Below are positions 19,008 through 28,347 of a DNA stretch of 47,314 bases, piece by piece; positions within the stretch are counted from its first letter, which is position 1, and each line of letters begins with the position of its first letter. Source of the stretch: Castellaniella defragrans (lineage in GTDB: Bacteria; Pseudomonadota; Gammaproteobacteria; Burkholderiales; Burkholderiaceae_B). The notes under the pieces are model-generated. The model had not been told where the DNA came from and ran no database searches. It saw nothing but the letters and a program-made list of their open reading frames with translations. A program made the translations under genes and the position numbers. The stretch lies in assembly GCF_014203015.1 (NCBI RefSeq), contig NZ_JACHIB010000023.1, forward strand, positions 1-47,314, read 5' to 3'.

Positions 19008-19901
19008 ATGCCCTTGAAAGACATTCTGGCCGCCCTGGTCGTCATCGTGGTGTGGGGCGCCAATTTCGTCGTCATCAAAGTGGGCGTGGACGAGATCCCG
19101 CCGATGCTGCTGGGTGCCCTGCGCTTCCTGTTCGTGGCGTTCCCGGCGGTGTTCTTCGTGCCCCGGCCGGCGGTGCACTGGCGCTACGTCGTCGGCTATG
19201 GGCTGACCATCTGCCTGGGCCAGTTCGTCTTCCTGTTCCTGGCGATCTACCTGGGCATGCCGGCCGGCCTGGCGTCCCTGGTGCTGCAGGCGCAGGCCTT
19301 CTTCACGGTGGCGATCGCCGCGCTGGTGCTGCGCGAGGCCGTCCGCCCGCACCACGTCCTGGGCATCGGCCTGGCCGCCGCCGGGCTGGCGCTGCTGGAC
19401 CTGGGCGCGGGGGGCGAGACGGCGGTGCCGCTGGCCGGCTTCCTGCTGACCCTGGCGGCGGCCTTCAGCTGGGCCTCGGGCAATGTGGTGCTGAAGTGCG
19501 CGGGACCGGTGCGCATGCTGCCGATGGTGGTGTGGGGCGCCCTGCTGCCGCCGCTCCCGTTCCTGCTGCTGTCGGCCGTCTTCGAGGGGCCGGACCGGAT
19601 CGTGGACAGCCTGGTCCACATCAGCTGGCGCGCGGTGGGGGCGGTGGCCTATCTGTCGGGGATTGCGACGCTGATCGGCTATGTGCTGTGGGGGCGGCTG
19701 CTGGCCCGCCACCCGGTCGCCCGCATCGCGCCGCTCAGCCTGCTGATCCCGGTGGTCGGGCTGCTGTGCGCCGACTGGTTCCTGGGAGAGCGGCTGGGCC
19801 CGCTGCAGTGGGTGGGCGGACTTGTGGTGCTGATCGGACTGGCGGTGAACCTGTTTGGCGCTGGACCGCTCCGAGCCAAACGGCGCCCCCTTGGGGGGTA
19901 G
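19008..19901 (+). CDS. EamA/DMT family transporter
   Basis: A 297-residue inner-membrane protein with ten predicted helices in two EamA repeats. The opening LVVIVVWGANFVVIKVG is the typical first helix of the family, and FLLTLAAAFSWASGNVVLK begins the second half. EamA proteins mostly export metabolites or amino acids; the substrate cannot be told. The ATG at 19008 has AGGAG seven bases upstream. The last codons and the stop lie inside a GC-rich terminator-like element. Confidence 0.85.
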   Translation: MPLKDILAALVVIVVWGANFVVIKVGVDEIPPMLLGALRFLFVAFPAVFFVPRPAVHWRYVVGYGLTICLGQFVFLFLAIYLGMPAGLASLVLQAQAFFTVAIAALVLREAVRPHHVLGIGLAAAGLALLDLGAGGETAVPLAGFLLTLAAAFSWASGNVVLKCAGPVRMLPMVVWGALLPPLPFLLLSAVFEGPDRIVDSLVHISWRAVGAVAYLSGIATLIGYVLWGRLLARHPVARIAPLSLLIPVVGLLCADWFLGERLGPLQWVGGLVVLIGLAVNLFGAGPLRAKRRPLGG

Positions 19902-19933
19902 CAAGCCGAAGGCGCAGCGTGGGGGCGTTTTTT
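19884..19933 (+). terminator. Terminator-like element overlapping the EamA gene 3' end
   Basis: CGCCCCC (19884-19890) can pair with GGGGGCG (19921-19927), followed by six T residues. The element includes the EamA stop codon at 19899-19901, so the last residues of the protein (RRPLGG) are encoded by it. From memory, similar sequence recurs in Burkholderiales genomes; this was not checked. Confidence 0.6.
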
Positions 19934-20039
19934 GGGGGACGCTGGGCCGCGAAGGTCCGACAGATCCTGCGTCCGTCTTAGAATATCGGTTTGCGCGGCG
20001 CCGTGCCGCCGGGACTTCGTTTTTCAGGAATCTGCACTC

Positions 20040-21230
20040 ATGTCGATCGATCGCGCCGGGCTCAACGCCCTGATGGAAATCACCTCGCGTCCGGAGCTGG
20101 TCTTCGTCCGAGGCCAGGGATCCTGGCTGGAAGACCACACCGGCAAGCGCTATCTGGATTTCATCCAGGGCTGGGCCGTGAACTGCCTGGGCCACAACCA
20201 TCCGGCCATGATCGAGGCCCTGACCCGCCAGTCGCAGCAGCTGATCAATCCCTCGCCGGCCTTCTACAACCAGCCGTCCATCGACCTGGCCGTGCGCATC
20301 GTCGAATCCTCCTGCTTCGACCGCGTGTTCTTCGCCAACAGCGGGGCCGAGGCCAACGAAGGCGCCATCAAGCTCGCCCGCAAGTGGGGCCAGCTGCATC
20401 GCAAGGGCGCCTACAAGATCATCACCTTCGACCACAGCTTCCACGGCCGCACGCTGGCGACCATGTCGGCCTCCGGCAAGGCCGGCTGGGACACGAAATT
20501 CGCGCCGCAGGTCGAAGGCTTCCCCAAGGCCGAGCTGAACGACCTGGATTCGGTGCGCGCGCTGATCGACGACCAGACGGTCGCCGTGATGCTGGAGCCG
20601 GTGCAGGGCGAGGCGGGCGTGATCCCCGCGACGCGCGAATTCCTGCAGGACCTGCGCGCGCTGACCCGCGAGCGCGGCCTGCTGCTGATCGTGGACGAGG
20701 TCCAGAGCGGCATGGGCCGCACGGGGCGGATGTACGCCTACCAGCACGCGGGCATCGAGCCCGACATCATGACGCTGGGCAAGGGCATCGGCGGCGGCGT
20801 GCCGCTGTCGGCGCTGTGCGCGCGCGAGGCCGTCTGCTGCTTCGAGCACGGCGACCAGGGCGGCACCTACAACGGCAATCCGCTGATGACGGCGGTGGGC
20901 GTGGCGATCTTCGACACGCTGTCGGCGCCCGGCTTCCTGGACGAGGTCAACGCCCGCGGACGCCAGCTGTCGGCCGGCCTGATGGCGCTGTCGGACAAAT
21001 GGGGCATGAAGGGCGAGCGCGGCCAGGGCCTGCTGCGCGCGCTGGTGATGGACCGCGACGACGGTCCGGCGCTGGTCCAGGCCGCGCGCGACCGCGCGCC
21101 GGAAGGCCTGCTGCTGAACGCGCCGCGCGGCAACCTGCTGCGCTTCATGCCGGCCCTGAACGTGACGGCCGACGAGATCGACACCATGCTCGCCTGGCTG
21201 GACGACCTGATCACGAAGGCGCGCGCCTGA
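20040..21230 (+). CDS. argD: Acetylornithine aminotransferase (class III PLP enzyme)
   Basis: A 396-residue class III aminotransferase of the ArgD type. ArgD converts N-acetylglutamate semialdehyde to acetylornithine in arginine synthesis. [18 protein letters not shown] (near 100) is the phosphate-binding segment, FHGRT the cofactor stacking site, [12 protein letters not shown] holds the conserved Asp, and [12 protein letters not shown] (near 250) contains the PLP lysine. ArgD-like enzymes can also serve succinylornithine or GABA. No other arginine gene is near. The start at 20040 gives the conserved N-terminus. Confidence 0.88.
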   Translation: MSIDRAGLNALMEITSRPELVFVRGQGSWLEDHTGKRYLDFIQGWAVNCLGHNHPAMIEALTRQSQQLINPSPAFYNQPSIDLAVRIVESSCFDRVFFANSGAEANEGAIKLARKWGQLHRKGAYKIITFDHSFHGRTLATMSASGKAGWDTKFAPQVEGFPKAELNDLDSVRALIDDQTVAVMLEPVQGEAGVIPATREFLQDLRALTRERGLLLIVDEVQSGMGRTGRMYAYQHAGIEPDIMTLGKGIGGGVPLSALCAREAVCCFEHGDQGGTYNGNPLMTAVGVAIFDTLSAPGFLDEVNARGRQLSAGLMALSDKWGMKGERGQGLLRALVMDRDDGPALVQAARDRAPEGLLLNAPRGNLLRFMPALNVTADEIDTMLAWLDDLITKARA

Positions 21231-21315
21231 GCCGGGGCTCTTCGGCGGTTCTTCCCCATTCCGCCCGCGAACCCGCCCGCCTCTTGCGCAGGGCGTGTCC
21301 GCGGCGGCACACGCT

Positions 21316-21897
21316 TCAGGCCGACAGCAGGCGGTTCAGCTGGAGCAGGCGTTCGCGGCCCAGCCGCTCGCGCATGGGCAGGCGGGGGCGGCCCGGGGGC
21401 GGCTCGGCGGCATCGAGTTCGGCGATTGCCCGGCGGATCTGCGTTTCGTGCGCCGGCCACCAGGCCGCCAGTTTGCGATCCGGTGTCAGCGCGGACAGGC
21501 CCAGGCGGCGCAGTTCGGACCGGTTGAAGTCCTTCAGGTTCAGCGTCAGGATTTCCACCGGACTGCCGGGATGCCGTTCGCGCATTTCCCGGGCGACGGC
21601 GACGACGTGCCAGTCCTTGGGATCGCTGTAGCGCAGCCCCTGTTCGTATTGATCGGCTCCATGCGCCATGGCGCCGGGAAAGGCGGACTGCATGGCGTCC
21701 CAGTCCGCTTGCAGGCTTGCGGCGGGAATGTCCCAGATGCGCCGGGCGTTGCGCCGCCATTCGTCGCCGATGCGTTCGCTCCAGGCGGGCTGGAAAACGC
21801 CGTGCGCGCCCAGCGCCAGCATCAGGCGGCGCTGCAGGCCGGACATCATGACGCAGGCGTCGAGGACCAGGATGGCGGGCGGAGTCAATTCAGCCAC
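21316..21897 (-). CDS. PIN domain protein
   Basis: A 193-residue protein with PIN-type nuclease residues: Asp13 in LVLDACVMM, the acidic SERIGDEWRRN (about 40-50), DPKDWHVVAVA near 92-102 and LNLKDFN near 117. PIN proteins are Mg-dependent RNases, commonly VapC toxins. The start overlaps the end of the upstream flavoprotein gene by 13 bases, so it is probably translated with it. No small antitoxin gene is present beside it, so a toxin role is not supported by context. Confidence 0.75.
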   Translation of the reverse strand: MAELTPPAILVLDACVMMSGLQRRLMLALGAHGVFQPAWSERIGDEWRRNARRIWDIPAASLQADWDAMQSAFPGAMAHGADQYEQGLRYSDPKDWHVVAVAREMRERHPGSPVEILTLNLKDFNRSELRRLGLSALTPDRKLAAWWPAHETQIRRAIAELDAAEPPPGRPRLPMRERLGRERLLQLNRLLSA

Positions 21898-23123
21898 GCC
21901 AGCGCGCCCTTGGCCGCGGCGCGGCCCCCGGCGAAGCAGGCGGTCAGCAGATAGCCGCCGGTGGGCGCGTCCCAGTCCAGCATCTCGCCCGCGCAGAAGA
22001 CGCCTGGCAGGGCGAGCAGCATCAGCCGTTCATCCATCGCCTGAGGGCGGACACCGCCCGCCGTGCTGATGGCTTCGTCCATGGGGCGCATGCCGGTCAG
22101 CCGCACGGGCAGCCGTTTGATCGCCGCCGCCAGCCGGACGGGATCGGCGTAGTCGTCCCCGCCCAGGCATTCCCGCAGCAGGCCGGTCTTGGCCCCGTGC
22201 AGGTTCAGGCGCGAGCGCAGATGGCTGGACAAGGACTTGGCGCCGCGCGGATACATGACCTGCCCGGCCACCCAGGCGGCATCGCGGTCGGGCAGCAGAT
22301 CGATGGCCAGCACGGCCTCGCCGGTGCGGTCCAGCGCCTGGCGCAGGTCCGGGGACAAGGCGTAGACCAGCCCGCCTTCCAGGCCGTCCCGGGTCAACAT
22401 GATTTCGCCGCGCCGCAAGGGGGCGTTCGCGCCGACGTCCGCCGAGGCCGTTTCGCGTACGCATGCGGCGACCGATTTCAGGGGCTCGCCCGCGTAGCGT
22501 TCCTGGAAATGCGCGCTCCAGTCCGCGCGAAATCCGCAGTTGGCGGGCCGCAGCGGCGCGACGTCCACGCCTTTTTCCGCCAGCATGGGCGCCCATGCGC
22601 CGTCCGATCCCAGGCGGGACCAGCTGCCGCCGCCCAAGGCCAGGATGACGGCATCCGCCTTGACCCGCGTTTCGCCCGCCGGCGTGGAGAAGCGCAGCCG
22701 GCCGGATTCATCCCATCCCGTCCAGTGATGGCGCGCGTGGATGCGCACGCCTTGTCCGCGCAGGCGATGCAGCCAGGCGCGCAGCAGCGGCGCGGCTTTC
22801 ATCGCGGCGGGAAAGACTCGCCCCGAAGTGCCGACGAACGTGTCCACCCGCAGGCCTTGCGCCCAGTCGCGCAAGGCCTGCGGGCCGAAATCGGCCAGCC
22901 AGGATGCCACCCAGGGCGCGTGTTCGCGGTAGCGCGACAGGAATGCGGGCAGGGGTTCGCCATGGGTCAGGTTGAGCCCGCCGCGCCCGGCCAGCAGGAA
23001 TTTGCGGCCCACCGAGGGCATGGCGTCGTAGAGATCGACGCGCGCACCCGCCGTCGCCAGTGTTTCAGCCGCCATCAGTCCGGCCGGGCCGCCGCCGATC
23101 ACGGCGATCGGATTCGATTGCAC
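21885..23123 (-). CDS. HI0933/YhiN-type NAD(P)/FAD-dependent oxidoreductase
   Basis: A 412-residue flavoprotein. The FAD site GGGPAGLMAAE (about 10-20), the family segment SVGRKFLLAGRGGLNLTHGE (37-56), GTSGRVFPAAMKAAPLLRAW (near 98) and the C-terminal AGEMLDWDAPTGGYLLTACFAGG with the second flavin contact place it in the HI0933/YhiN/BaiN group. The physiological reaction of this subgroup is not settled. The PIN gene overlaps its 3' end. Expression probably starts in the 184-base gap shared with the MetE-like gene. Confidence 0.88.
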   Translation of the reverse strand: MQSNPIAVIGGGPAGLMAAETLATAGARVDLYDAMPSVGRKFLLAGRGGLNLTHGEPLPAFLSRYREHAPWVASWLADFGPQALRDWAQGLRVDTFVGTSGRVFPAAMKAAPLLRAWLHRLRGQGVRIHARHHWTGWDESGRLRFSTPAGETRVKADAVILALGGGSWSRLGSDGAWAPMLAEKGVDVAPLRPANCGFRADWSAHFQERYAGEPLKSVAACVRETASADVGANAPLRRGEIMLTRDGLEGGLVYALSPDLRQALDRTGEAVLAIDLLPDRDAAWVAGQVMYPRGAKSLSSHLRSRLNLHGAKTGLLRECLGGDDYADPVRLAAAIKRLPVRLTGMRPMDEAISTAGGVRPQAMDERLMLLALPGVFCAGEMLDWDAPTGGYLLTACFAGGRAAAKGALAWLN

Positions 23124-23257
23124 AGGAGTCGTCCTTGAAAACCCGCGTCGCGCATGCCGGCGGGGGATGGGCGGGATTGTAGGAGATGCGGCCGGAGCGT
23201 GCGTCGCGCGACCGCTTGCCAGCGGCCCGCGCTTGACGCAGAATTCCAGGGTTGTTC

Positions 23258-23271
23258 TTCAGTGCACTGAA
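23258..23271. promoter_or_regulatory. Perfect 14-bp palindrome upstream of the MetE-like gene
   Basis: TTCAGTGCACTGAA lies 36 bases before the start of the MetE-like gene, in an AT-richer stretch next to a TTGTTC -35-like and TAAAAT -10-like sequence. Its position suits an operator. The cognate regulator is unknown. Confidence 0.5.
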
Positions 23272-23307
23272 TAAAATATGATGAATAAATTCCCCGAGGA
23301 GACCGCG

Positions 23308-24429
23308 ATGTCCACACGCACCGTCCCGCCGTTCCGCGCCGACCACGTCGGCAGCTTTTTGCGGCCCGTCTATCTGCTGGAGGCGCGCGAGCGCCATGCC
23401 CGGGGCGAGATCGACGCCGCCGCCCTGCGCGCCGTCGAGGACCGCGCCATTACCGAGATCGTGCGGTTCCAGGAGGACATCGGCCTGAAATCGGTGACGG
23501 ACGGCGAGTTCCGCCGCACGTACTTCCACCTCGATTTCCTGCGCCAGCTCGATGGCGTGACCACCGACGATCCCAAGGTGGTGACCGGACCCGACGGCAA
23601 GGAGCACCTGGCGCCGCCGTCGATCCTCGTGACCGGCAAGGTGCGTCATGCGCGCGACATCCAGCGCGCCGATTTCGAGTACCTGGCGAGCCAGGTCTCG
23701 GCGGGCCACACGCCCAAGGTCACCATCCCCTCGCCCACCATGCTGCATTTCCGCGGCGGGCGCGCCGGCATCGACGCCGTGGCCTATCCCGAGCTCGACC
23801 CCGATTTCTACGAGGACGTGGCCGAGGCCTACGGCCAGGAACTGCGCAGCCTGTACGACGCCGGCTGCCGCTACGTGCAGATGGACGACACCAACCTGGC
23901 CTATCTGTGCGACGGACGCATGCGCGAGGCGGCCAAGGCGCGCGGCGACGACCCGAACGAACTGCCGCACCGCTACGCCCGCTTCATCAACCGGGTGGTG
24001 GCGCGCAAGCCCGAGGGCATGGTGCTGGCCATGCACCTGTGCCGCGGCAATTTCAAGAGCACCTACGCGGCCGAGGGCAACTACGAGCCGGTGGCCGAAG
24101 CCCTGCTGTCGGAAATGCACCTGGACGCGTATTTCATGGAATACGACGACGATCGCAGCGGCGACTTCCGGCCCCTGCGCTTCCTGCCGGCCGGCAAGAT
24201 CGTGGTGCTGGGCCTGGTCACGACCAAGTTCGGCGCGCTGGAGTCCAAGGACGACCTCAAGCGCCGCATCGACGAGGCGGCGAAGCACGCCCCCCTGGAG
24301 CAGCTCGCCCTCTCGCCGCAATGCGGCTTTTCGAGCACGGTGCACGGCAACAACGTGGCCGTCGAGGACCAGCGCGCCAAGCTGCGGCTGGTGGTCGAGA
24401 CCGCCCGCGAGGTCTGGGGCGACGCCTGA
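23308..24429 (+). CDS. MetE C-terminal-like methyltransferase (cobalamin-independent methionine synthase family)
   Basis: A 373-residue protein similar to the C-terminal zinc barrel of MetE. DHVGSFLRP at the N-terminus, GEFRRTYFHLDF, MHLCRGNF (zinc His and Cys) and LSPQCGFSST (second zinc Cys) are the family landmarks. Stand-alone proteins such as YxjG/YxjH of Bacillus are in this group and are associated with methionine synthesis or salvage, or with related demethylation. The substrate here is not fixed. ATG 23308 follows GAGGAG at good distance and is preferred to the ATG at 23278. It is convergent with glcB. Confidence 0.82.
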   Translation: MSTRTVPPFRADHVGSFLRPVYLLEARERHARGEIDAAALRAVEDRAITEIVRFQEDIGLKSVTDGEFRRTYFHLDFLRQLDGVTTDDPKVVTGPDGKEHLAPPSILVTGKVRHARDIQRADFEYLASQVSAGHTPKVTIPSPTMLHFRGGRAGIDAVAYPELDPDFYEDVAEAYGQELRSLYDAGCRYVQMDDTNLAYLCDGRMREAAKARGDDPNELPHRYARFINRVVARKPEGMVLAMHLCRGNFKSTYAAEGNYEPVAEALLSEMHLDAYFMEYDDDRSGDFRPLRFLPAGKIVVLGLVTTKFGALESKDDLKRRIDEAAKHAPLEQLALSPQCGFSSTVHGNNVAVEDQRAKLRLVVETAREVWGDA

Positions 24430-24516
24430 GCCCCGGGGGGATGCGTCCGCCGCGGGGTGGGCCGCGGCCGTGCGCCCGGTCCTGCGGCCCGATCCTCTGA
24501 AATCCCCAGAAAGAAA

Positions 24517-24549
24517 AACGCCCCGGTCCAAAAGAAACCGGGGCGTTTC
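24517..24549. terminator. Bidirectional terminator between the MetE-like gene and glcB
   Basis: AAACGCCCCGGT pairs perfectly with ACCGGGGCGTTT around a nine-base loop. A-rich and T-rich flanks allow it to stop transcription from both convergent genes. Confidence 0.85.
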
Positions 24550-24572
24550 CCTTCATGCGGCTGGAAGGACGG

Positions 24573-26747
24573 TCAGGCCTTCGCGGCCAGTTCCGCCTTC
24601 TTCACCTGGCGCCAGTGGTGCAGCAGCGGCTCGGTGTAGCCGTTGGGCTGCTCCAGGCCCTTGAAGATCAGGTCGCTGGCGGCCTTGAAGGCGCAGGACG
24701 TGTCGAAATGGCCGTCCATCGGCTCGTAGGCGGGGTCGCCGGCGTTCTGCTTGTCCACCACCGCGGCCATGCGGCGCAGGGTTTCCTCGACCTGCGCGCG
24801 GGTGGCCACGCCGTGCAGCAGCCAGTTGGCGATGTGCTGGCTGGAGATCCGCAGCGTGGCGCGGTCTTCCATCAGGCCCACGTCGTGGATGTCGGGGACT
24901 TTCGAGCAGCCCACGCCCTGGTCGATCCAGCGCACCACGTAGCCCAGGATGCCCTGGCAGTTGTTGTCCAGCTCCTGCTGGATCTGCTTGGGCGTCCAGG
25001 TGGGCGCGGCGGTGACCGGCACGGTCAGGATGCGGTCGGTGTAGTCTTCGTGGCGGCTTTCCAGGGACTTCTGCACTTCGACCACGTCGACCTGGTGGTA
25101 GTGCAGGGCGTGCAGGGTGGCGGCGGTGGGGGACGGCACCCAGGCGGTGTTGCCGCCGGCCTTGAGCTGGCTGACCTTCTGCTCCAGCATCGCGGCCATC
25201 AGGTCGGGCATCGCCCACATGCCCTTGCCGATCTGCGCGTGGCCGCGCAGGCCGCATTCCAGGCCGGTCTGCACGTTGTTCAGTTCGTAGGCCTGGATCC
25301 AGGCCTGGGCCTTCATGTCGTGCTTGCGCACCATGACGCCCGCGCGCATGGACGTATGCAGTTCGTCGCCGGTGCGGTCCAGGAAGCCGGTGTTGATGAA
25401 CACCACGCGCTCGGTGGCGGCGGCGATGCAGGCCTTGAGGTTGACGCTGGTGCGGCGTTCCTCGTCCATGATGCCCATCTTGATCGTGTTGGGCGCCAGG
25501 CCCAGCAGCTGCTCGACGCGGCCGAAGATCTCGCTGGCGAAGGCGACTTCGTCGGGGCCGTGCATCTTCGGCTTGACGATGTAGATCGAGCCGGTGCGGG
25601 AGTTCTTGCGCGCCTTCAGGTCGTGGATGGCGATCAGCGAGGTGCAGACGGCGTCCAGGATGCCTTCGGGCACTTCGCGCCCGTCGCGGTCCAGGATGGC
25701 CGGGTTGGTCATCAGGTGGCCGACGTTGCGCACGAACATCAGCGAACGGCCGTGCAGGCGGGCGGCGGAGCCGTCGCGCGCGGTGTATTCGCGGTCCGGG
25801 TTCAGGCGGCGGGTGAGGGTCTTGCCGCCCTTGACCAGGTCCTCGGACAGGTCGCCCTTCATCAGGCCCAGCCAGTTGCGGTAGGCGAGGACCTTGTCGT
25901 CCGCGTCCACGGCGGCGACGGAGTCCTCGCAGTCCATGATGGTGGTGAGGGCCGCTTCGACGACCACGTCCTTGATGTGGGCGGCGTCGGTCCTGCCGAT
26001 GGGATGGTCCGCGTCGAACTGGATCTCGACGTGCAGGCCGTGGTGGCGCAGGACCAGGGCCTGCGGCGCGGCGGCGTCGCCGCGGTGGCCCAGGAAGGCG
26101 CCGTCGTCGGCCAGGCTGGTGGCGGTGCCGTCCTTCAGCGTGACGCGCAGGCCGCCCTGGACGACGGCGTAGGCCGTGGCGTCGGCGTGCGAGCCCCGCG
26201 CCAGGGGGAAGCTGTCGTCCAGGAAGCGGCGCGCGAAGGCGATGACGCGCGCGCCGCGCACCGGGTTGTAGCCGCCGGCGCGTTCGGCGCCGTCGGTCTC
26301 GGGGATCGCGTCGGTGCCGTACAGGGCGTCGTACAGGCTGCCCCAGCGCGCGTTGGCGGCGTTCAGGGCGTAGCGGGCGTTCATCACCGGCACGACCAGC
26401 TGCGGGCCGGCCTGGGCGGTGATTTCGGTGTCGACGTGGGCGGTGGTGACGGCGACCTGGGCGGGGGCGTCCTTCAGGTAGCCGATGTCCTTCAGGAAGG
26501 CGCGGTAGGCGGCCGGGTCGGCGATGGGGCCGGGATGCCGGGCGTACCAGTCGTCCAGCGCGGCCTGGAGGCGGTCGCGTTCGGCCAGCAGGGCGCGGTT
26601 CCGCGGGGCGAGGTCATGGATGATCGCCGACAGGCCTTCCCAGAAGGCGGCCGGCTGTACACCCGTGCCCGGCAGGGCCTCCTGTTCGAGGAAGCGGTGC
26701 AGCGAGGCGGCGATCTGGAGTCCATGGCTGGAGATGCGATCGGTCAT
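24573..26747 (-). CDS. glcB: Malate synthase G
   Basis: GlcB joins glyoxylate and acetyl-CoA to give malate, allowing growth on glycolate or C2 compounds. The 724 residues match isoform G. Landmarks are [29 protein letters not shown] (acidic metal site, near 275), [30 protein letters not shown] (near 430) and the C-terminal cysteine-containing [19 protein letters not shown]16-TATAAT promoter lies upstream. It is next to the pyk-to-gcl group, which uses the same substrate. Confidence 0.97.
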   Translation of the reverse strand: MTDRISSHGLQIAASLHRFLEQEALPGTGVQPAAFWEGLSAIIHDLAPRNRALLAERDRLQAALDDWYARHPGPIADPAAYRAFLKDIGYLKDAPAQVAVTTAHVDTEITAQAGPQLVVPVMNARYALNAANARWGSLYDALYGTDAIPETDGAERAGGYNPVRGARVIAFARRFLDDSFPLARGSHADATAYAVVQGGLRVTLKDGTATSLADDGAFLGHRGDAAAPQALVLRHHGLHVEIQFDADHPIGRTDAAHIKDVVVEAALTTIMDCEDSVAAVDADDKVLAYRNWLGLMKGDLSEDLVKGGKTLTRRLNPDREYTARDGSAARLHGRSLMFVRNVGHLMTNPAILDRDGREVPEGILDAVCTSLIAIHDLKARKNSRTGSIYIVKPKMHGPDEVAFASEIFGRVEQLLGLAPNTIKMGIMDEERRTSVNLKACIAAATERVVFINTGFLDRTGDELHTSMRAGVMVRKHDMKAQAWIQAYELNNVQTGLECGLRGHAQIGKGMWAMPDLMAAMLEQKVSQLKAGGNTAWVPSPTAATLHALHYHQVDVVEVQKSLESRHEDYTDRILTVPVTAAPTWTPKQIQQELDNNCQGILGYVVRWIDQGVGCSKVPDIHDVGLMEDRATLRISSQHIANWLLHGVATRAQVEETLRRMAAVVDKQNAGDPAYEPMDGHFDTSCAFKAASDLIFKGLEQPNGYTEPLLHHWRQVKKAELAAKA

Positions 26748-26781
26748 GATGGTCCTTGGATGAGCTGGAAGTCAATCTTGG

Positions 26782-26809
26782 ATTATAGGCAGTCTTCTAT
26801 AAGAGTTAA
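26782..26809 (-). promoter_or_regulatory. glcB promoter
   Basis: On the minus strand, TTAACT (26809-26804), 16 bases and TATAAT (26787-26782) form a good sigma-70 promoter 35 bases upstream of the glcB ATG. Confidence 0.65.
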
Positions 26810-26874
26810 AGGGCGTCCGCAGGCCGGCGGCGGGCCGGCATGCGTACGCAAGTGCCTGTCGCGCAAAAGAAAAC

Positions 26875-26896
26875 GCCCGCTTCCTGGGAAGCGGGC
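26875..26896 (-). terminator. Terminator of the gcl-pyk operon
   Basis: A nine-base GC stem (GCCCGCTTC/GAAGCGGGC on the plus strand) with a four-base loop is followed on the minus strand by a T-rich run (GTTTTCTTTTG). It lies 27 bases after the pyk stop and upstream of the glcB promoter. Confidence 0.8.
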
Positions 26897-26922
26897 GGGC
26901 TATATGCCGGTCCGGATAGTGC

Positions 26923-28347
26923 TTATTTTTCCGGCACCTGGGCGATGTGCAGCAGGTTGGTGCTGCCGCTGCGCCCGAACGGCAGGCCGGCGATCACGAT
27001 CAGCGTGTCGCCCGCCTCGGCCAGCCCGGCCTGGCGCGCGGCGGCGGTGGCCCGGTCGATCATTTCGGTCGATTCGCGCAGCTGCTCGGGGAAGTGGACC
27101 GGGCGCACGCCCCAGGCCAGGGCCAGGCGGCGGGCGGTTTCCGGCTGCGAGGTCAGGGCCAGGATCGGCGTGGAGGGGCGCTCGCGGCTGGCGCGCAGGG
27201 CGCTGAAGCCCGAGGCCGTGTAGGCCACCGTCGCGGCCGGCTCCAGCAGGCCCGCGACGCGGCGCAGGGCGCAGCAGATGGCGTCCGGGATGTTGGCTTC
27301 GGCCGGGCTGTGGCTGGCCTCCAGGCCGGCGCGCCAGGAGGGGTCGGACTCGACCTCGCGGATGATGTGCTCCATGATGGTGACCGCCTCGACCGGATAC
27401 TGGCCCGAGGCCGATTCGGCCGACAGCATGACGGCGTCGGCGCCGCTGTAGACGGCGGTGGCGACGTCCGAGGCCTCGGCGCGGGTGGGCACGGGCGCGG
27501 TGATCATGGATTCCAGCATCTGGGTGGCCACCACGACGGGCTTGCCGGCGGCGCGCGCGCGGCGCACGATGCGCTGCTGCAGGATGGGCACGCGCTGCGG
27601 GGGCAGTTCCACGCCCAGGTCGCCGCGCGCCACCATGATGCCGTCGGCCTGCGCCACGATGGCGTCCAGGTGCTCGATGGCGGCGGGCTTTTCCAGCTTG
27701 GCCATGATCCAGGCGCGGTTGCCGACCAGGCCGCGCGCCTCGACGATGTCCTCCGGGCGCTGCACGAAGGACAGGGCGACCCAGTCCACGCCCAGCGACA
27801 GGCCGAATTCCAGGTCGGCGCGGTCCTTGGGCGTGAGCGGGGAGATCGGCAGGATGACGCCGGGCACGTTGACGCCCTTGCGGTCGGACAGCGGGCCGCC
27901 CACCAGCACGGTGGTCTCGGCGAAGTCCGGGCCGTGGCGGTCCACGCGCAGGCGCAGCTTGCCGTCGTCCAGCAGCAGGTCGGTGCCGTCCTCCAGGGCG
28001 GCGAAGATTTCCGGGTGCGGCAGGTTGGCGCGCGCGGCATCGCCCTCGGCGGGGTCCAGATCCAGGCGGAAGGACTGGCCCGCTGCCAGGACGGCCTTGC
28101 CTCCGGCGATCCGGCCCACGCGCAGCTTGGGCCCCTGCAGGTCCATCAGGATGCCGATGGGATGGCCCAGTTCCTGCTCGACCTGGCGGATGAGGCGGTG
28201 GCGTTCGGCGTGGTCCTCGTGCGATCCGTGGCTGAAGTTCAGGCGGAACACGTTGGCGCCGGCCTGGGCCAGGGCGCGGATCTGTTCGAGGGTGGAGCTG
28301 GCCGGCCCCAGGGTGGCCAGGATGCGGGCGCGACGGTCGGCCTTCAT
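26923..28347 (-). CDS. pyk: Pyruvate kinase
   Basis: Pyruvate kinase converts phosphoenolpyruvate and ADP to pyruvate and ATP. The 474 residues begin MKADRRARILATLGPAS, with RLNFSHGSHEDH near 35, ILMDLQGPKLRVG near 67, IMAKLEKPAAIEH (catalytic Lys), MVARGDLGVELPP and the active-site helix region VATQMLESMI near 255-265. The ATG overlaps the end of the glcG gene by four bases. Placement at the end of the glyoxylate carboligase operon suggests it pulls glycerate-derived carbon to pyruvate. Confidence 0.96.
   Translation of the reverse strand: MKADRRARILATLGPASSTLEQIRALAQAGANVFRLNFSHGSHEDHAERHRLIRQVEQELGHPIGILMDLQGPKLRVGRIAGGKAVLAAGQSFRLDLDPAEGDAARANLPHPEIFAALEDGTDLLLDDGKLRLRVDRHGPDFAETTVLVGGPLSDRKGVNVPGVILPISPLTPKDRADLEFGLSLGVDWVALSFVQRPEDIVEARGLVGNRAWIMAKLEKPAAIEHLDAIVAQADGIMVARGDLGVELPPQRVPILQQRIVRRARAAGKPVVVATQMLESMITAPVPTRAEASDVATAVYSGADAVMLSAESASGQYPVEAVTIMEHIIREVESDPSWRAGLEASHSPAEANIPDAICCALRRVAGLLEPAATVAYTASGFSALRASRERPSTPILALTSQPETARRLALAWGVRPVHFPEQLRESTEMIDRATAAARQAGLAEAGDTLIVIAGLPFGRSGSTNLLHIAQVPEK

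Noticed and set aside
21316-21897. Calling the PIN gene a VapC toxin of a toxin-antitoxin pair
   Set aside because: No antitoxin-size gene precedes or follows it; the overlapping upstream gene is a 412-residue flavoprotein.
23124-23307. SAM or cobalamin riboswitch before the MetE-like gene
   Set aside because: The leader after any plausible promoter is too short and no B12-box or SAM-box sequence is seen.
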